Part shown: positions 40,861-48,579 of the stretch, in pieces
Layout: every line of letters begins with the position of its first letter
Numbering within the stretch: the stretch's first letter is position 1
Assembly: GCA_017538105.1 (NCBI GenBank)
Contig: JAFYJN010000077.1
Span: 1-50,666 of the forward strand
Reading direction: 5' to 3'
DNA: 50,666 nt
Source of the DNA: Prevotella sp.
GTDB lineage: Bacteria; Bacteroidota; Bacteroidia; Bacteroidales; Bacteroidaceae
Notes under the pieces: model-generated
The model's database searches: none
What the model was told of the DNA's origin: nothing
What the model saw: the letters and a program-made list of their open reading frames with translations, nothing else
Made by a program: the position numbers and the translations under genes

Positions 40861-41730
40861 ATGCAACGAATTATTATGAAAACGATTATCTATTTTCACG
40901 GCTTTGGATCAAGCGGGCAGAGTAACACGGTGAAACACCTCAGGAAGAAGCTTCCCCAATACACCGTACTTGCTCCTGATATTCCCGTGAATCCTTCAGA
41001 GGCTCTTCCCTTCCTGAAGAAGTATTGTGAAGAAAAAAATCCCGATTTGATTATCGGAACCAGCATGGGGGGGATGTACGCCATGCAGATGCATAACTAT
41101 ACGCGCATCTGTGTAAACCCTGCGCTAAGGATGTCGGAACTGCCAGATATTCTCAAGCCTGGTACTTTTAAGTATTTCACACCTCCCCAGAATGGTGAGA
41201 CGCATTTCACGATAACGGAAGAAACCATACAACAGTTCCGTGAGATGGAAGCTCACATGTATGACGATTATAATCAAATGAATCGACATTTTTGTTGGGG
41301 ATTCTTTGGCGATAATGATACCACGGTGAACTGCCGCGAGGAGTTTGAAAAGCACTTTGCACCCAATATTACGACATTTCAGGGCGGACATCGCATGAAC
41401 AATCGTACGCTAGACGAGGTTGTCCTGCCATTTGTGGAGAACCTGTTTGAATGCAGTATGAGTAAGTATAAAAAAGGAGATTGGGTTAAATTCGTTTCCG
41501 ATCAGCCCAGTGCATATCTTAGCAGGTATGCTTATGGTGATCTGAAAATAGAAAGGAAAGAACATATTGGTGTGATTAAGGATGTGCAATGTGTTTTCAT
41601 GAAGTGGTACTTATATGGAATAGAAACCTTCACGGTAAAGTGGTTTTGTTTAGTTGATGAAGGCGACATTATTGAGAAATTATCTGATGAGCAGATTCAA
41701 GAAGTAAAAAAGAAATATCCAATAAGATGA
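40861..41730 (+). CDS. YqiA-like alpha/beta-hydrolase with added C-terminal module
   Basis: 289 residues (ATG 40861, or 40876 for MKTIIYFHGFG). Residues 1-200 are a YqiA/UPF0227-type serine esterase: IIYFHGFGSSGQS (oxyanion loop), LIIGTSMGGMYAM (nucleophile Ser), FFGDNDTTV (acid) and FQGGHRMN (catalytic His). At residue 200 a Met starts a second stretch (MSKYKKGDWVKFVSDQPSAY...VKWFCLVDEGDIIEKLS), a small beta-rich domain that looks like a separate gene fused by loss of a stop. The partner genes 41727 and 42683 overlap by ATGA. An esterase domain of the same family is fused to PfkB at 44641. Confidence 0.8.
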   Translation: MQRIIMKTIIYFHGFGSSGQSNTVKHLRKKLPQYTVLAPDIPVNPSEALPFLKKYCEEKNPDLIIGTSMGGMYAMQMHNYTRICVNPALRMSELPDILKPGTFKYFTPPQNGETHFTITEETIQQFREMEAHMYDDYNQMNRHFCWGFFGDNDTTVNCREEFEKHFAPNITTFQGGHRMNNRTLDEVVLPFVENLFECSMSKYKKGDWVKFVSDQPSAYLSRYAYGDLKIERKEHIGVIKDVQCVFMKWYLYGIETFTVKWFCLVDEGDIIEKLSDEQIQEVKKKYPIR

Positions 41731-42686
41731 CAAAAGCCGAGCTATATACCGATGAGTGGGGTGTGACCTATACAAACGGAGGTCGCACTCTGCAGGAGGT
41801 CAACCCCCAGTTGTTCACCTGCGAGGAATATACGGTTCCTGAGGGAGTGGAGGAGGTGATGGATGATGCCTTTTTGATGAAAAATCCAAGACTGCGAAAG
41901 ATTCATTTACCCAGCACTTTGCGAAAACTGGGGTATAATACATTTCTTTGTTACCCTTTGGTGGAACTTGAATTGCCAGAAGGTGTCAATGAGGTTCCTG
42001 ATAGTATGTGCGAGTGTTGCAAAGAGTTGAAGAAAGTGGTATTGCCATCGACCACCAGTAGAGTTAGAATAGGGGCATTCAACGGTTGTCGGAAACTTCA
42101 GGAAATCAATCTGCCTGATAATATCGAGTTCTTCGAAGATTGTGCTTTCCAAGGTTGTGAATCTTTGAAGCAGATTGTATTGCCGCCGAAACTTAGGTTT
42201 ATTAGTCCTGAATTGTTTTGTTGCAGCGGCATAGAATCCATAGAGATCCACGAATCGATTACCGAGATTGGCTATTGGGCATTCTGGGGTTGTCGCCATC
42301 TGAAGCGGCTGGTCATTCCTGAGAGTGTGACGAGCATTGAGTTTGGCATTGTCAGCTCACACGAAGGCTTTGAGGGCATTGAATGCCATGCAAAGGGCTA
42401 TCATGTGGAGAACGATGCGCTGATTGACGATGAGAAGCAGGAACTGCTATGCTGCTGGACACGGCAGAAACACTATGTGGTGCCCGAGTGTGTCAGGCGC
42501 ATTGCCGACATGGGGGGAAACGACGTGGTGGAGACCATCACCGTGAGGCAACCTATTGAGGTGTCTTACGATACTTTCGCCTCCGACATCAATCTCAAGC
42601 GAGTTGATTTCCAAGGCGGTGTGTCGGGGGTATTTGAATCAACCTTCTGGAATTGTCCGAAACTGATGCAAAACAAGATTATATGA
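41727..42686 (+). CDS. BspA-type leucine-rich repeat protein, cytoplasmic
   Basis: 319 residues made of LRR_5/BspA repeats (LRKIHLPSTLRKLGYNTFLCY, LKKVVLPSTTSRVRIGAFNGC, LQEINLPDNIEFFEDCAFQGC, LKQIVLPPKLRFISPELFCC, LKRLVIPESVTSIEFG). BspA proteins are often exported adhesins; here there is no signal peptide, so an intracellular ligand-binding or adaptor role is more likely. ATG overlaps the preceding stop (ATGA), and the following gene also starts with a stop overlap, so the three are translationally coupled. Possibly the target-recognition part of this operon (inference). Confidence 0.85.
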   Translation: MTKAELYTDEWGVTYTNGGRTLQEVNPQLFTCEEYTVPEGVEEVMDDAFLMKNPRLRKIHLPSTLRKLGYNTFLCYPLVELELPEGVNEVPDSMCECCKELKKVVLPSTTSRVRIGAFNGCRKLQEINLPDNIEFFEDCAFQGCESLKQIVLPPKLRFISPELFCCSGIESIEIHESITEIGYWAFWGCRHLKRLVIPESVTSIEFGIVSSHEGFEGIECHAKGYHVENDALIDDEKQELLCCWTRQKHYVVPECVRRIADMGGNDVVETITVRQPIEVSYDTFASDINLKRVDFQGGVSGVFESTFWNCPKLMQNKII

Positions 42687-43138
42687 ACAGTAGGAATCCT
42701 AATGCAAGAACAAAAATGGGTGGCAGTGAAAACTTGACAATGAAAGCATTGTCACTTGCAATACATGACAATTTCCCCAACTTGAATCTTGAGTTCGTAG
42801 AGCATAACGAGAAAACTAATCAATCATATCCTGTTGATTTGCGATTTACTGATATAAAGTATATCGACAACGAACGAGTGGTGTTACATGGGCAATTAAC
42901 CATGTCATTGAGACCATTTGGCACAGGTGCTATTGAATACAATTTTAATACGCAAGATTTCTTCAGAGTGTCATATTCAGACAAGACTACACGCAGTAGG
43001 AAATTGCATACATTAATCCCCCATAATGAAAAAGTCATCAACAATTTGCTGACATTCATTTCTAACTATCTTTATTCAAGAGAGGATTACGAAACAAATA
43101 TTAATGTGAATGGTTCAACACCATCCAAACCACATTAA
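42683..43138 (+). CDS. Hypothetical 151-residue protein
   Basis: ATG 42683 overlaps the previous stop (ATGA); an in-frame TTG at 42653 is unlikely. The body is beta-rich and resembles a ligand-binding sandwich: LTMKALSLAIHDNFPNLNLEFVEHNEK, YPVDLRFTDIKYIDNERVVLHGQLTMSLRPFGTGAIEYNF, then a charged C-terminus. No known family is recognised. It is the third gene of the operon with the esterase and LRR protein, just before the right arm of inverted repeat 2. Confidence 0.55.
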   Translation: MNSRNPNARTKMGGSENLTMKALSLAIHDNFPNLNLEFVEHNEKTNQSYPVDLRFTDIKYIDNERVVLHGQLTMSLRPFGTGAIEYNFNTQDFFRVSYSDKTTRSRKLHTLIPHNEKVINNLLTFISNYLYSREDYETNINVNGSTPSKPH

Positions 43139-43218
43139 CAGCAAATGAGCAGTCATTGATTTGGCTGCTCATTTTTAGTATAATTATAGGTCAACCGCTA
43201 TTTCATTGCCCGAAGGAA

Positions 43219-43274
43219 AATGACAATGACAAATGACAAATGACAAATGACAATAAGCAAGGTGTCAACATTCC
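43219..43274 (-). repeat. Inverted repeat 2, right arm (reversed)
   Basis: 56 bp: mirror of 40580-40628 with one extra 7-bp TGACAAA unit, the sort of difference made by slippage. Its outer tip, GGTGTCAACATTCC, is private to this pair. It lies just after the 42683-43138 gene, before NADAR. Confidence 0.8.
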
Positions 43275-43278
43275 ATTT

Positions 43279-43881
43279 TCATTTCAGGCACCCTAGGAAG
43301 CTGAGGGCATCGGCGGGTAGGGTGTAGTGCAGTTTGCCGTTGTCGCGTAGTTCCATGAGGAGGCGGCCGAGGAGGCTGGGACCTATATATTGGTCGCCCA
43401 CGAGGTTCACGCCCCAGGAGTCGGCGTCTCTTTTCCTTCGCGCGTTTCGTTTTGTCTCGTCCTCAACGATGTAGAGTCCCTTGCTCCGCTCCAGTTCGTT
43501 GCGGAACGCCTCACATTGCTCGTATTTCGTCTGGAGGCAGAACTTCATGGCGTCGACCACCATAGCGCCCCAGTCGTCGCGCAGCCACTCGGGATGTTCG
43601 CGGTAGATGGGTTTCATGTGGTGCTTGATGTGCATTCCGCGTCTCGCCGCATATTCGCCACGGATTCCTTCAACGGCTGTGGGGCGGAACTTCATGAGGT
43701 GGAAAAGGCGCTCTGTGCAGTCGATGTCGACTCCCTCGACAACTATAGGAGCATGATAGAAATTGCCCAGTATGCCCCATTCCTCTGTGGTCTTTCGGAT
43801 GCATGCGCATTGGGTGGCTGGATAGTGCTGTATGTCGCTATATTGGGGGTAGTATAGCTTGATTTGCTCGTGTAAACTCAT
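43279..43881 (-). CDS. NADAR family protein (YbiA-like)
   Basis: 200 residues. The NADAR hallmark GILGNFYHAPIVVEGVDIDCTERLFHLMKF (FSNF-x-PI ... E-x-x-x-x-x-K type) is clear, and the end motif WGVNLVGDQYIGPSLLGRLLMELRDN fits the family WGxxxxGxNxLGxLLMxxR. By family knowledge NADAR proteins hydrolyse ADP-ribose linked to bases; NADAR proteins paired with DarT-type toxins remove ADP-ribose from guanine. It lies 15 bases after the ADP-ribosyltransferase-like gene on the same strand, a toxin-then-antitoxin-like order. It is predicted to reverse that neighbour's modification (inference). Confidence 0.9.
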   Translation of the reverse strand: MSLHEQIKLYYPQYSDIQHYPATQCACIRKTTEEWGILGNFYHAPIVVEGVDIDCTERLFHLMKFRPTAVEGIRGEYAARRGMHIKHHMKPIYREHPEWLRDDWGAMVVDAMKFCLQTKYEQCEAFRNELERSKGLYIVEDETKRNARRKRDADSWGVNLVGDQYIGPSLLGRLLMELRDNGKLHYTLPADALSFLGCLK

Positions 43882-43896
43882 AGGCGTGCAGGGGGA

Positions 43897-44502
43897 TTAA
43901 AAGCTGTCTAATGGGACTTCTCTTTGGGAGCCTTCGATGAGTTGGAAGTGCTTGGGGTCAAGATCAACCTTATCGATGCGCACGATGCGGATTTTGTCGA
44001 TGTTGAGCACCACGCGGTTGGTCAGTCCATCGGGCTTTGACTGGGCTTGTGGCCAAGCAAAATACTCCAATCCTATCTCGCTGAAGAACTTGGCGGCAGC
44101 CTTCTCGGCATCGAGGTCGGCACTGCCAATGAGCTGTTTGACAGTCCCCGTTTTGCCCGTCAGTCGGTTGCCCACGTACTTGCGGAAGTACTTGCCAACG
44201 GCTCTTGCTTCGGCAGGAATCTGCTCGCCAAGGGCTTTTTCCGTGCGCTCGATGATTGAAGGATGTACGGGGCGAACAGAGAACAAATGGTTATCATCCG
44301 TCATGTCGGGAATCTCTAGAGTATAGACATAATAATCCTTGTTCTCAGGGCGTTTCTTGTTGTAAGCATAGTGGGCGGCAGAGGTATATGCTTCTGTGAC
44401 ATAAGTTCCAAACCCAAACTTTGCCTTACCATCGCCCTCAAGTGCATGGGCAATGTCAAACTTTTTGAATAGTACTGATGTGCCGTGATAGAATGTTTCC
44501 AT
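43897..44502 (-). CDS. ADP-ribosyltransferase-like protein
   Basis: 201 residues from ATG 44502. METFYHGTSVLFKKFD gives the H-G core of an ART fold, and GKAKFGFGTYVTEAYTSAAHYA gives the Tyr of the second motif plus the surrounding FG loop. The third catalytic residue (usually Glu) is not obvious in NRVVLNIDKIRIV, so activity is uncertain. The first about 90 residues are characteristic of ART/PARP-like families; DarT is not recognised specifically. It is followed by NADAR, and its divergent neighbour is PfkB-esterase. The shared operator lies in the promoter region at 44533-44615. Probably modifies nucleic acid or protein with ADP-ribose from NAD (inference). Confidence 0.7.
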   Translation of the reverse strand: METFYHGTSVLFKKFDIAHALEGDGKAKFGFGTYVTEAYTSAAHYAYNKKRPENKDYYVYTLEIPDMTDDNHLFSVRPVHPSIIERTEKALGEQIPAEARAVGKYFRKYVGNRLTGKTGTVKQLIGSADLDAEKAAAKFFSEIGLEYFAWPQAQSKPDGLTNRVVLNIDKIRIVRIDKVDLDPKHFQLIEGSQREVPLDSF

Positions 44503-44532
44503 GATATAATTTTGTAAATAATAATCTGATGG

Positions 44533-44615
44533 CAAAGATATGAATTATTTGTCAATCTCACAAAGAATTTATTCGTATAATTTCCGAAAAGTTTGGCACA
44601 ATTTTTGTATCTTTG
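44533..44615. promoter_or_regulatory. Divergent promoter with shared operator
   Basis: TTATTCGTATAA (44569-44580) lies 28 bases from TATCTTTG on the minus strand (44540-44533) and 27 bases from TATCTTTG on the plus strand (44608-44615). Flanking TTTAT-N-CGTATAATTTC matches the 37401 operator. Confidence 0.6.
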
Positions 44616-44640
44616 CCGTAGTAATCTATTAAACACGGAA

Positions 44641-46302
44641 ATGAGAAACATGAAAAATGACATTTTGACATTGATTGGCTCTCTGAGAGAGAAGACGGCA
44701 GGGAAGACCTGCATGGGAACTGGCAACTACTGTTTAGACGTCATCATCAAACGGGAGTATCCAAACGGCTTTGTGGTGGGCAGGCGCAACAAGTTTGAGG
44801 AGAAGATCTTGAAGATGGAGATTGGCAACACCTGTGGCAACGTGATGACGATGCTGCCCTATCTGGGCGTGAAGACCTTCCCTGTGGCCAAGTTGGACAT
44901 GTCGCCTCAAGGTTATCTGATGAAACGCGACATGAAGGCTTATGGGGCTGACGTTAGGTTTGTGAGTAACACTCTGAAAGGTGGTACCACAATTCTGCGC
45001 TGTACCCATAAGTTGGATAAGGATGGCAAACCTACAATGGGTCACAAGGGATCGGCTGCTGGCAGGCCTTGGACGGGACCCTCGGCAAATCAAAACAAGA
45101 AGTACCTCAACTCGCAGAATGGTGAGGTTGAGACTCTACTGAACACCATGGACTTCACTCCCGATGTATTCTTCTTTGACGTGGCACAGGCCGGGCATAG
45201 GAGCCTGGCAGAACGGTTGCGTGAAAAGGGCACACTGGTGTACTTTGAGTGTGATTCGGACGGACATAAGATTGAGGATGAAAAAAGAAGACTGTCCACC
45301 TATAGGGCTTTCCTCAAATGTGTGGAGGCCAGTGATGTGATTAAGATGTCGGGAGAGCATATTCAGGACTTGACGTTTGCTGACGCTTATCAGGATAAAC
45401 TCTTCATCCAGACGCTTGGCGCAGAGGGACTTCGGTTTAAGTTGGGTGGAGGACAGTGGATCAAGCTCGACCCCATTGTGAATCCTGACTATAAGGACTA
45501 CGAGGGTGCTGGCGACTGGACTTCATCAACGCTGATTGCCGCCCTCTGCAGCAGGAATATGCTGAAGGTGGAGGATATGACGGAGAAGGATGTGAAAGAG
45601 GTGCTGACCACCGCACAGACGATGGCCTCATATAGTGTGGGTTTCTATGGCAGTAAGGGTTTGATTCATGCGGATGAGAACTTCAAGAAGCAGGACGACA
45701 CGTTGGAGATGCCTCACTACACGCAGAAACTGATGTATCTGCATGGCTCTGCATCGGCAGGATATAGCCACACATCGATGGGTATACTGAAGTGCTTGCC
45801 TGAGGATTGGCAGTTGCTGACGCCAGATTGTCCGGTGGATGCTGAAGAGTGTCTGCAGATGCTGAAGGAGCTGTGTGAGCGGGAGAAGCCTGACTTGATT
45901 GTAGGTAGCAGTCAGGGTGGATACTATGCCCAGATGTTGAGAGGATACAAGCGCATATGTGTGAATCCCGCCCTCGACATGTCGAACGATGCGGATGTGA
46001 AGGTGGGTAGGCACGAGTTTTTGATAAACCGACAGGATGGTGTGCAGAAGTATGAGATCACACCCGAGATGCAGGAGGGTTATCGCAGGTTGGAGGCCCA
46101 CCAGTTTGAGGGCATCACCGACTTTGACCGCGAGAACTGCTATGGGCTCTTCGGCGACCACGACGAGGACTATGGGCATTGCAAACCCATCTTCGCGGAG
46201 CACTACAAGCACATCTACACCTTCCCTGGAGGGCACAGGATGGAGGATGAGGAGATTGAGGCGCACCTGATGCCGCTGATTAGGAAATTGATTGAAAATT
46301 GA
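44641..46302 (+). CDS. PfkB-family kinase fused to a YqiA-like esterase
   Basis: 553 residues from ATG 44641; earlier in-frame codons overlap the -7 box (44608-44615). Residues about 1-340 are a ribokinase/PfkB fold (TCMGTGNYCLDVI, TCGNVMTMLPYLGVKTFPVAKLD, FFFDVAQAGHRSL) ending in the catalytic GAGDWTSSTLIAAL. Residues about 350-553 are a YqiA-like esterase: MYLHGSASAGYSHTS, LIVGSSQGGYYAQM (Ser), FGDHDEDY (acid), FPGGHRME (His). The esterase is a paralogue of the protein at 40861. A ribose or ribonucleoside kinase would fit recycling of freed ribose in an ADP-ribose pathway (inference). The next gene starts 1 base later. Confidence 0.88.
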   Translation: MRNMKNDILTLIGSLREKTAGKTCMGTGNYCLDVIIKREYPNGFVVGRRNKFEEKILKMEIGNTCGNVMTMLPYLGVKTFPVAKLDMSPQGYLMKRDMKAYGADVRFVSNTLKGGTTILRCTHKLDKDGKPTMGHKGSAAGRPWTGPSANQNKKYLNSQNGEVETLLNTMDFTPDVFFFDVAQAGHRSLAERLREKGTLVYFECDSDGHKIEDEKRRLSTYRAFLKCVEASDVIKMSGEHIQDLTFADAYQDKLFIQTLGAEGLRFKLGGGQWIKLDPIVNPDYKDYEGAGDWTSSTLIAALCSRNMLKVEDMTEKDVKEVLTTAQTMASYSVGFYGSKGLIHADENFKKQDDTLEMPHYTQKLMYLHGSASAGYSHTSMGILKCLPEDWQLLTPDCPVDAEECLQMLKELCEREKPDLIVGSSQGGYYAQMLRGYKRICVNPALDMSNDADVKVGRHEFLINRQDGVQKYEITPEMQEGYRRLEAHQFEGITDFDRENCYGLFGDHDEDYGHCKPIFAEHYKHIYTFPGGHRMEDEEIEAHLMPLIRKLIEN

Positions 46303-46303
46303 G

Positions 46304-46996
46304 ATGATGATAGAAGTGATAAAAAGCCCTCAGCCCGTTGTTGAGAAGAAACAATGGATGGTGTTTCTGGCTGGACCGATGAATGGCGCTCCCTCGTGGC
46401 AGGCGCAAGTTCCCAAGGTGGCAAAAAAGATTGGACTTGACAATGTCACGTTTCTGAATCCCAGAAAGACCGACCGCTTTGTAAGTCATTCTGCCCAGCT
46501 TAATTGGGAGACCTTCGGTCTTCGTATTGCCGACGTTATCCTTTTCTGGATACCCCCTCAGACTCGTGAGATGAAACCCCATCGTGTATATGCCATTACC
46601 ACTCGAATGGAGTTTGCCGAGAATTGCGCCCGAGGCCATAAGATCATCTTCGGACTAGACCCTGAGGTGGAGGATTTGACGGGTATCAGCCATCTGAAAC
46701 ATCTTGCCAAGTATTATGGTATCAAGAAGGTGCACTCTACGCTTGAGGACTGTCTGAAGGAATTGAAACAATGGCTCGAGAGTAGGGAATATGAACCTAA
46801 GGAGCTTCATGTACCTGGTCCCGCTTTCGATGCGATGGATAGCTTGAAGCGTAGTTATCCCCTGAAGAACCGAAACCAAACCCTCATGGAACACTGGAAC
46901 CAAACGGTAGGTCTTCATGACAAGGTGTATGTGGAGGGTGATTTCGGTGCAGAGGAGTGGAAAGACTATCTGAACGGGGAGATAATCCAGAAATAG
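46304..46996 (+). CDS. Nucleoside 2-deoxyribosyltransferase-like protein
   Basis: 230 residues from ATG 46304, 1 base after the kinase-esterase stop. MVFLAGPMNGAPSWQAQVPKVAKKIG, VTFLNPRKTD, LNWETFGLRIADVILFWIPPQT and ITTRMEFAENCARGHKIIFGL follow the nucleoside 2-deoxyribosyltransferase pattern (glycosidic-bond chemistry on nucleosides, a fold shared with nucleoside hydrolases/CMP hydrolases). A C-terminal extension after about residue 150 has no known match. It is co-transcribed with the PfkB-esterase gene; together they suggest processing of nucleosides made when ADP-ribose is removed (inference). Confidence 0.75.
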   Translation: MMIEVIKSPQPVVEKKQWMVFLAGPMNGAPSWQAQVPKVAKKIGLDNVTFLNPRKTDRFVSHSAQLNWETFGLRIADVILFWIPPQTREMKPHRVYAITTRMEFAENCARGHKIIFGLDPEVEDLTGISHLKHLAKYYGIKKVHSTLEDCLKELKQWLESREYEPKELHVPGPAFDAMDSLKRSYPLKNRNQTLMEHWNQTVGLHDKVYVEGDFGAEEWKDYLNGEIIQK

Positions 46997-47008
46997 GATT
47001 CCAACGGG

Positions 47009-47881
47009 TTAACTGACATGCCGCAAGAGTAACGTTGATTGGTTGCTCTTGCGGATTTTTTCGATTCCCCTTTCACGGATTTGGCGGACTCTTTCGCGGC
47101 TGAGTCCCAATTCGTTGCCAATCTCTTCGAGTCCACGCTCGGGGCATCCGATGCCGAAACTTTGGAGTACGACCGTGCGTTCGCGTTCGTTGAGCACAGA
47201 AGTCAACACCACTTTCAAGTCGCTGCACATGGACTCATAATCAACCTTGCGGTCGGCTGCATATTCTGCTGGCGAGGCAAGCGTTTCGGCGAATGTCGTG
47301 TCTTCGTCTTCGCTGATGGGGGCGTCGATGCTGGAGAAATGGGCATCGGCTCGCATGGCCATCTCAATCTTGCTGATCTCCATGGAGATGATTTCGCTTA
47401 GTTCTTCTACTGAAGGATAATGCTGATTTATCTGAAGGAACTCGTTGGTCGCATTCTTGATTTTGTTGCTGATGGCTATCTGGCTCTGAGGCCTACGCAC
47501 CATTTTGCTATAGTCGGCTATGGCTTGAAGAATGCTTTGGCGAATCCACCAAATGGCATAGGAGATGAACTTGAACCCACGAGTCTCGTCAAACTTGTCG
47601 GCCGCCGTAATGAGCCCTATGTTGCCCTCGTTGATTAGGTCGATGAGAGGTACACCGTGGTTCTGGTATTGTTTGGCTACAGACACGACGAATCGCAAAT
47701 TGGCTGACACCAACTTGTTTTTGGATTCTTCGCCCTTCCTGCCTCCCGAATGGATGTCTTGGGCAAGGGCGACTTCCTCTTCCAACGTCACCATAGGGAT
47801 GCGGTTGATCTCTGTAAGGTATTTCTTGAGTGATCCCTCTGAACGATTCGTGATGCTTTGAATGATTTTAAGTTGTTTCAT
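47009..47881 (-). CDS. RpoD-like sigma factor paralogue
   Basis: 290 residues from ATG 47881. The start MKQLKIIQSITNRSEGSLKKYLTEINRIPMVTLEEEVALAQDI and region 2 (LVSANLRFVVSVAKQYQNHGVPLIDLINEGNIGLITAADKFDETRGFKFISYAIWWIRQSILQAIADYSKMVR) match Bacteroidales RpoD, but regions 3 and 4 diverge (SQIAISNKIKNATNEFL..., LEEIGNELGLSRERVRQIRERGIEKIRKSNQ is retained). It is therefore a second, RpoD-like sigma, likely directing an accessory set. The 3' end overlaps a plus-strand hairpin that can terminate the 46304 gene. No clear promoter box was found upstream. Confidence 0.9.
   Translation of the reverse strand: MKQLKIIQSITNRSEGSLKKYLTEINRIPMVTLEEEVALAQDIHSGGRKGEESKNKLVSANLRFVVSVAKQYQNHGVPLIDLINEGNIGLITAADKFDETRGFKFISYAIWWIRQSILQAIADYSKMVRRPQSQIAISNKIKNATNEFLQINQHYPSVEELSEIISMEISKIEMAMRADAHFSSIDAPISEDEDTTFAETLASPAEYAADRKVDYESMCSDLKVVLTSVLNERERTVVLQSFGIGCPERGLEEIGNELGLSRERVRQIRERGIEKIRKSNQSTLLLRHVS
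47021..47060 (+). terminator. Terminator for the 44.6-47.0 kb operon inside the sigma gene end
   Basis: The arms 47021-47033 and 47042-47054 form a 13-bp stem (one wobble pair) followed by ATTTTTT on the plus strand. It lies within the last codons of the opposing sigma gene. Confidence 0.7.
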
Positions 47882-47983
47882 ATTGTGTGTGTTTCTAATT
47901 ATATGTACTTTGATGGTTTGAAAAATAATACCCCCCATATATATAGGAAAAAAATCGCGAAAATTTAAGGATGGTTGAAAAAA

Positions 47984-48418
47984 TCAACTTGCAAGCTTCT
48001 TTCGCAGGTCTCTGATTCTCGATTCAAACCCCTTGCAATGGACGGTGTGGATTTTCAAATAACAACAATCGTAATGATGCATGAACTCATGGAGGAGGGT
48101 GTTTATAAAGGTCTTTATCTCGCAGGGGATTCTGTAATGCTTGTTGTTCCAAAGGGTGATATCCTTGCTCTTGCCTTCATAAAGCCCCATTTTCGTAAAC
48201 CCGAATATGGGATCGTACGTCATGTCGTACACCCAAATCTTACAATGTGGTATTTCGTATTTGTCGCAAAGATAGTCAATCAGTCGTTGCGAGGCTTCTC
48301 TTCTTGCTTCCACTTTGCTTCCGCAATGGAGCAAGGCCTGGTATTCTTCGTGTGAGAATTCGGTGTGATCCACGGTTGGGAATTTGTTGCTTTTCTTGAT
48401 GTTTCTGATACTTGCCAT
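47984..48418 (-). CDS. SprT-like zinc metalloprotease 2
   Basis: 145 residues from ATG 48418 (MASIRNIKKSN); in-frame upstream codons run across the promoter and are excluded. LLHEFMHHYD carries the HExxH zinc motif, and HTVHCKGFESRIRDL after it may give the third ligand and downstream helix, as in SprT-like proteins. There is no signal peptide. It is divergent from AAA paralogue 2 with one shared operator, mirroring the 28.4 kb locus. Its stop is 102 bases from the RpoD-like sigma start, on the same strand. Confidence 0.75.
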   Translation of the reverse strand: MASIRNIKKSNKFPTVDHTEFSHEEYQALLHCGSKVEARREASQRLIDYLCDKYEIPHCKIWVYDMTYDPIFGFTKMGLYEGKSKDITLWNNKHYRIPCEIKTFINTLLHEFMHHYDCCYLKIHTVHCKGFESRIRDLRKKLAS

Positions 48419-48440
48419 AATAATAATTGTTTGTTTAGTG

Positions 48441-48525
48441 CAAAGATTGTTTTTATTATCGTAAAAAATCTTCTTTTTATACCTATAATTAATCGGCATT
48501 CTCAAAAACAGGACACATATATTTG
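48441..48525. promoter_or_regulatory. Divergent promoter with shared operator (AAA 2/metalloprotease 2)
   Basis: TTATACCTATAA (48477-48488) lies 28 bases from AATCTTTG on the minus strand (48448-48441) and 29 bases from TATATTTG on the plus strand (48518-48525). This plus -7 box excludes in-frame starts before about 48530 for the AAA gene. Confidence 0.65.
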
Positions 48526-48579
48526 CACATGGGAATCCGAGGATACACCGAGGATAGTAAAACAAAAAAGAGTGTTAGT

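Noticed and set aside
43183-43196. AATTATAGGTCAAC half-match to the operator
   Set aside because: No -7 box or gene start lies at the right distance on either strand.
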